From Fervidibacter sp032160945 (lineage in GTDB: Bacteria; Armatimonadota; Fervidibacteria; Fervidibacterales; Fervidibacteraceae): 64,000 nucleotides of DNA. The notes under the pieces are model-generated. The model searched no databases and was not told where the DNA came from. It saw nothing but the letters and a program-made list of their open reading frames with translations. The stretch's first letter is position 1, and the number at the start of each line of letters is the position of its first letter. Location: NCBI GenBank assembly GCA_032160945.1, contig JAVHTL010000003.1, one strand, 5' to 3'. Shown here piece after piece: positions 60,242 through 64,000 of this stretch. Both the position numbers and the translations under genes were made by a program.

Positions 60242-61807
60242 CTAATGCTTAAAATGCCTCATGCCTGTGAAGACCATCGCAACATTGTAACGGTTGCAAG
60301 TGGCAATCACATCGTTGTCTCGCTTGCTTCCACCAGGTTGAACGATTGCTGTCACACCTGATTTTGCAGCGATTTCTGGACCGTCGGGCATGGGGAAAAA
60401 AGCATCACTCGCCATCACTGCTCCCTTTGCCCTTTCACCTGCAAGTTCAACAGCGATTTTGACTGCAAAGGCTCGGTTCATTTGTCCCGCTCCAATCCCG
60501 ACCGTTGTTCCATCTTTCGCTAACACGATGGCGTTGCTCTTCGCATGTTTGACAACTTTCCATGCAAGCCTTAAATCTTCAAGTTCGCTTTCCGTTGGCG
60601 CTCGTTCAGTTACGACTTGCCAACTTTCCAAAGGTGCATCTTCCACATCGGCAGTTTGAACGAGCAAGCCACCAGAAACAGACTTAGCAGCCAATTCAAA
60701 ATCACAAAAAACAGGCGTCAATGGTCGGTCGCCCATTTGCAAACTCAAGATGCGAATCGTTTCGCCCCAACCTTTACGCGTTTTGATTCTTTCCAATGCC
60801 TCAGGTTCGTAATCAGGTGCAATGATGGCTTCGTAAAAACTGCCTTGCACGAGAATTTCCTCAGCGGTTGAAAGGTCAACTTTGCGGTTGACGCCGATGA
60901 TACCTCCAAAGCGCGCTTCAGGGTCAGCATCGCGAGCCTTTGCAAAGGATTCCGCTAAAGTTTTGCCAATCGCCACACCGCACGGATTAGTGTGCTTGAT
61001 GATGCAGGCTGCTGGTTGCTCAAATTCTCTGACGAGGTTTAAGGCAGCATCCAAATCGGCAATGTTGTTGAACGATAACTCTTTGCCCGAAAGTTGCACT
61101 GCCGTCGCCACACTTGTAACTTCCGACATCGGGTCTATGTAAAACGCTGCTTGCTGGTGAGGGTTCTCGCCGTAGCGGACATCTATTCGCTTAACAAAAC
61201 CGAGCGCTAACTCTTGTGGGAACTGAATGGCAGTTTGCTGTCGGAAATAAGTGAGGATGGCAGCATCATAGGCAGCAGTATGGGCAAATGCTTTCAACGC
61301 CAACTCGGCTCTCACTTTCAACGGAACTTCGCCATCTTGAAGCCAGTGCAAAACTTGCGAGTAATCGTTTGGGTCGCAAACGACGATGACATCCCGGTAG
61401 TTTTTCGCTGCAGCCCTCAAGAGCGTGACGCCACCAATGTCAATGTGCTCCAATGCTGTCAACTCGTCCACGCCTTGGCGGACGACTTCTCGGAACGGGT
61501 AAAGGTTGACGGCAACGAGATCAATAGTTGAAATGCCCAATTTCTCAAGTTCACTCAAATGAGCAGCAACATCCCTGCGAGCCAAAATTCCAGCAGCGAT
61601 GAAAGGGTGAATAGTTTTGACCCGACCGTTAAGGATTTCAGGAAACTGAGTGAACTCACGAACTTCAAGCACAGGCAGTCCAGCATCTCGCAATGTTTTC
61701 GCTGTCCCACCAGTTGAAACCAACTCAAAACCCAAATCATGCAAACCTTTGGCAAATTCAACAATGCTTCGTTTGTCCCAAACTGAAAGCAGCGCTCTTT
61801 TCGGCAT
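60242..61807 (-). CDS. purH: Bifunctional AICAR formyltransferase / IMP cyclohydrolase
   Basis: 521 residues, GAGGTGA before ATG. It carries out the last two steps of purine synthesis. N-terminal MGS-like cyclohydrolase domain: LLSVWDKRSIVEFAKGL, STGGTAKTLRDAGLPV, NGRVKTIHPFIAAGILA. C-terminal transformylase domain: RYGENPHQQAAFY, IIKHTNPCGVAIG (catalytic Lys-His), RFGGIIGVNRKVD, SDAFFPMPDGPEIAAKSGV and the C-terminal GMRHFKH. Standard length. Confidence 0.97.
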   Translation of the reverse strand: MPKRALLSVWDKRSIVEFAKGLHDLGFELVSTGGTAKTLRDAGLPVLEVREFTQFPEILNGRVKTIHPFIAAGILARRDVAAHLSELEKLGISTIDLVAVNLYPFREVVRQGVDELTALEHIDIGGVTLLRAAAKNYRDVIVVCDPNDYSQVLHWLQDGEVPLKVRAELALKAFAHTAAYDAAILTYFRQQTAIQFPQELALGFVKRIDVRYGENPHQQAAFYIDPMSEVTSVATAVQLSGKELSFNNIADLDAALNLVREFEQPAACIIKHTNPCGVAIGKTLAESFAKARDADPEARFGGIIGVNRKVDLSTAEEILVQGSFYEAIIAPDYEPEALERIKTRKGWGETIRILSLQMGDRPLTPVFCDFELAAKSVSGGLLVQTADVEDAPLESWQVVTERAPTESELEDLRLAWKVVKHAKSNAIVLAKDGTTVGIGAGQMNRAFAVKIAVELAGERAKGAVMASDAFFPMPDGPEIAAKSGVTAIVQPGGSKRDNDVIATCNRYNVAMVFTGMRHFKH

Positions 61808-61858
61808 TCATCCTTTCACCTCGTTCAAGAAATTTTGGGGCAATCTTCTCCGCCTCGT

Positions 61859-61886
61859 ATCATAAACAAACACTTATGGCTCACAA
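61859..61886 (-). promoter_or_regulatory. Sigma-70-type promoter for purH
   Basis: On the minus strand TTGTGA, a 16-bp spacer and TATGAT (five of six) lie 52 bp before the purH start. The divergent gene at 61980 must use another promoter. Confidence 0.55.
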
Positions 61887-61979
61887 TTTGGGGCTTGAGG
61901 CATAATTGTGTTGCACTGCTCGGAAGGGATGATACAGCGCTTTGAAAATTGATTTTCCGCATTGAAGGAGGTAAGACTT

Positions 61980-64000
61980 GTGAGAAGGGTTTGGGAATTT
62001 GCGCTCTTAGCAGTTGCATTTTTGGTGATGTTTGCTTCAACCCAAGTTTTTCACTTCTCTGACGACTTCTCCCGCTATCCCGTTGGCAGCGCTGGCGAAC
62101 CCAATTGGGAGGTCAATCAAATTGGGTTTGAAATTCGCGATGGGAAATTGGTCGCCGAAATTGTTGGTGGACGGGGAAACGCAGTATTGACAAAAGCACC
62201 ACTCGGTAGAGTCGTTGCTGTTGAGGCAATTGTGACCGTCCATCGCAAAATAACTTCCGATTGGAAAATTGCTGGCGTGGGAATTTACCTTGACGAACGA
62301 AATTTTTGGCATGTGGCGCTCGTTGAATCTCCCGATAATCAAGGCAAAAAGCATTTTGCTGAGTTGCACGAAATGTTTGATGGTGTTTGGTTGGCTGATG
62401 GGTTGGAAGGAACTCGCTTGACAACAGAGGCAGACACTGGCGGCTTTGATTGGCAGTATGAGCATCCATATCGTTTATGCCTAACCCTAACCAAAGAGCG
62501 CATCATCGGCGAAATTTTTGAGTTAGATGGAACTTTGCGCTACCGTCGCATTTGCAACTTTGACAACAAAGCCGTAACGGTTGGGCGACCAATGTTAAGT
62601 TGCTATGGCTTTGTCGCTTCCTTTGACGATGTTCAAGTAGAGGTGAGTGAAGTGGCGAAAGAACCGCCAAAGGAGCGCAAAACCTACCCACCGTTTGTTT
62701 CCCGTCCCTTTCCTCATGCTCCTCGCCCCAGAAAAGCGACAGGGTTTTTCCGCACAGAACAAATCAACGGGGTTTGGTGGCTCATTGACCCGAACGGCTA
62801 CCCGACTCTAAGCATCGGCACAGACCATGTGAACTACTTCGTCCATTGGTGCGAGAAGTTGGGCTATGCGCCTTACCACGAAAATGTCAAGCGAAAGTAT
62901 GGGAACGAGGAAGCGTGGGCAAAGGAAGCGGTGCGAAGGTTGCTTTCGTGGAATTTCAATGTCTTGGGCGCAAACAATTCGGTCAAGGCAAGGTATCAAG
63001 GTCTGGCTCACACCGAGTTCATCGCTTTCACTGACTTCACCGGCACCGCTGACATAGTCCCGCGAGTGCACTGGACTGGTTTTCCAGATGTTTTTGACCC
63101 GAGGTTTGAGCGCTTTTGCGATTTGCGCGCGAAACAGCGTTGTGCTCCGAACCGCGATGACCCTTGGTTGCTCGGCTATTTTCTGGACAACGAACTTGAG
63201 TGGTGGGGCAAATCGGGACGACCTTGGGGAATGGCTGAAGAGGCTTGGAAGAAACCGCCTGAGCGTGCTTGCAAGCAGGCATTGGTGAGGATTTTGAGGG
63301 ATTTCTATCGCGGCGATGTCGGAGCGTTTAATGAGGACTTTGGGACGAACTTCACCAGTTTTGACGATTTGTTGCGCTCGCAAGAGCCTGCGCAACCGAG
63401 GACCGAACGGGGTCAGAAGGCGTTGATGGCTTTCGTTCGCGAGGCGGCGGAACGATATTTCCGCATCACCGCGCAAGCCATCAAAAAGCACGACCCAAAC
63501 CATTTGAACTTGGGTTGCCGCTTCGCTTGGGACGCTCCCGAACCAGCGTGGGAAATGGCAGGCAAGTATTGCGATATTGTGACTGTCAACCTTTACCCGC
63601 GAATTGACTTGGAGCGGGGTGTCGTGCTTGCCATTGAAGAGCACCTGCGAAAACGCTATGAAATTTGCAAAAAACCCATCATCGTTACCGAGTGGAGTTT
63701 CCCTGCATTGGATGCAAAAGACAGTCAGGGGCGACCTCTGCCGTGTAAGCACGGCGCAGGCATGAGGGTTGACAATCAAGCCCAAAAAGCGAAGTGCTAC
63801 GCAATCATGCAACGAACTTTGTTTTCGCTCCCTTTTATCGTCGGCTCGCACTACTTCATGTGGGTTGACGAACCTGCGTTGGGCATATCAAGCACTTTCC
63901 CCGAAGACAGCAACTACGGCTTAGTCAACGAAGCCGATGAACCTTATCCCGAATTGACAGCGATGGCGACGAAAGTGAACGCGCAAATGGTCGCATTACA
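61980..64000 (+). CDS. Secreted GH-A clan glycoside hydrolase, 3' end outside window
   Basis: At least 673 residues from GTG at 61980 (GGAGGTAA 5 nt upstream); the frame is open to the right edge. Signal peptide 1-22. Residues about 25-215 form a beta-sandwich (VGIYLDERNFWHVALVESP) homologous to the first domain of the 43189-47322 protein. A Pro/Arg linker leads to the catalytic domain, starting at about 245 (NGVWWLIDPNGYPTLSIG), a start seen in agarase-like enzymes. Acid/base Glu405 lies in GYFLDNELEWW and nucleophile Glu571 in IIVTEWSFPA. Substrate unknown; an agarase-like or beta-galactosidase-like activity is possible. Confidence 0.8.
   Translation, partial: MRRVWEFALLAVAFLVMFASTQVFHFSDDFSRYPVGSAGEPNWEVNQIGFEIRDGKLVAEIVGGRGNAVLTKAPLGRVVAVEAIVTVHRKITSDWKIAGVGIYLDERNFWHVALVESPDNQGKKHFAELHEMFDGVWLADGLEGTRLTTEADTGGFDWQYEHPYRLCLTLTKERIIGEIFELDGTLRYRRICNFDNKAVTVGRPMLSCYGFVASFDDVQVEVSEVAKEPPKERKTYPPFVSRPFPHAPRPRKATGFFRTEQINGVWWLIDPNGYPTLSIGTDHVNYFVHWCEKLGYAPYHENVKRKYGNEEAWAKEAVRRLLSWNFNVLGANNSVKARYQGLAHTEFIAFTDFTGTADIVPRVHWTGFPDVFDPRFERFCDLRAKQRCAPNRDDPWLLGYFLDNELEWWGKSGRPWGMAEEAWKKPPERACKQALVRILRDFYRGDVGAFNEDFGTNFTSFDDLLRSQEPAQPRTERGQKALMAFVREAAERYFRITAQAIKKHDPNHLNLGCRFAWDAPEPAWEMAGKYCDIVTVNLYPRIDLERGVVLAIEEHLRKRYEICKKPIIVTEWSFPALDAKDSQGRPLPCKHGAGMRVDNQAQKAKCYAIMQRTLFSLPFIVGSHYFMWVDEPALGISSTFPEDSNYGLVNEADEPYPELTAMATKVNAQMVAL

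Noticed and set aside
62808..63851. A 347-residue minus-strand frame
   Set aside because: Antisense to the glycoside hydrolase at 61980, which carries both catalytic Glu residues.
1..64000. tRNA, rRNA or riboswitch genes
   Set aside because: No T-arm, anticodon-loop or rRNA-like stretches were recognised by eye; a covariance-model search would be decisive.

Overview
The window is a chromosomal segment of a bacterium with an outer membrane. It carries an LptF/LptG-type permease, an LptD/OstA-like barrel protein, a TraF-like outer-membrane protein and several lipid-export-style signal peptides. The gene set includes many secreted glycoside-hydrolase-like proteins, a sulfatase, sugar-phosphate isomerases, Gfo/Idh and UroD-like enzymes, and short GC-rich hairpin repeats lie between genes. 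This recalls thermophilic Armatimonadota-type lineages such as Candidatus Fervidibacter; that placement is inferred from memory of gene style, not shown. Most starts follow a GGAGGTGA-like ribosome site 5-7 nt before an ATG, GTG or TTG codon, and I used this to choose many starts.

Layout. 1-3.5 kb: a cut-off outer-membrane-type protein, a CsgG-like lipoprotein-type protein and a Gfo/Idh dehydrogenase. 3.6-8.2 kb: M48 protease, SdpI/DUF1648 membrane protein, orphan response regulator, ComEA-like DNA-binding protein, aspartate-semialdehyde dehydrogenase. 8.3-15.8 kb: an envelope operon (CsgG/FlgT-like protein, LptF/G permease, LptD-like barrel, BatA/vWA membrane protein). 15.8-17.1 kb: a BlaI-M56 sensor pair on the minus strand. 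17.2-19.1 kb: repeat, transposase fragment and a secreted protein behind a near-consensus promoter. 19.4-23.1 kb: a sugar/polyol catabolic operon (isomerase, two zinc dehydrogenases, a ribulose-phosphate-type epimerase). 23.1-24.2 kb: a non-coding stretch with a six-copy tandem hairpin array and a MITE. 24.2-34.9 kb: sulfatase, S9 peptidase, glyA, an NTF2-like protein, an AcuC/HDAC-like deacetylase, two unrecognised membrane-anchored proteins and a TraF-like protein. 34.9-35.6 kb: a terminator and a D-aminopeptidase pseudogene split by a second MITE. 35.6-43.1 kb: phosphotriesterase-like hydrolase, MGMT, UDP-sugar dehydrogenase, pyrimidine-nucleoside phosphorylase, a sigma-70 factor with unusual features, argH. 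43.2-48.8 kb: a 1377-residue secreted GH-A-like protein invaded by repeat-derived sequence, and a PhoR-type kinase. 48.8-58.1 kb: third MITE, DJ-1/PfpI, gcvPB, an isomerase, and a tight run NfeD-SPFH-two unknowns-PCM-ceramidase-TrmH. 58.2-64 kb: XerC/D recombinase, UroD-like protein, purH, and a second secreted glycoside hydrolase running off the right edge.

The most notable signals are not genes. They are a TA-flanked MITE family (three copies, one breaking a gene in a way that can be reconstructed), a 92-95 bp tandem hairpin array, repeat-derived peptides inside a large secreted protein, and a sigma factor lacking aromatic residues normally used for promoter melting. No tRNA, rRNA or CRISPR array was recognised. 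No computation was run; family assignments rest on motifs read by eye.
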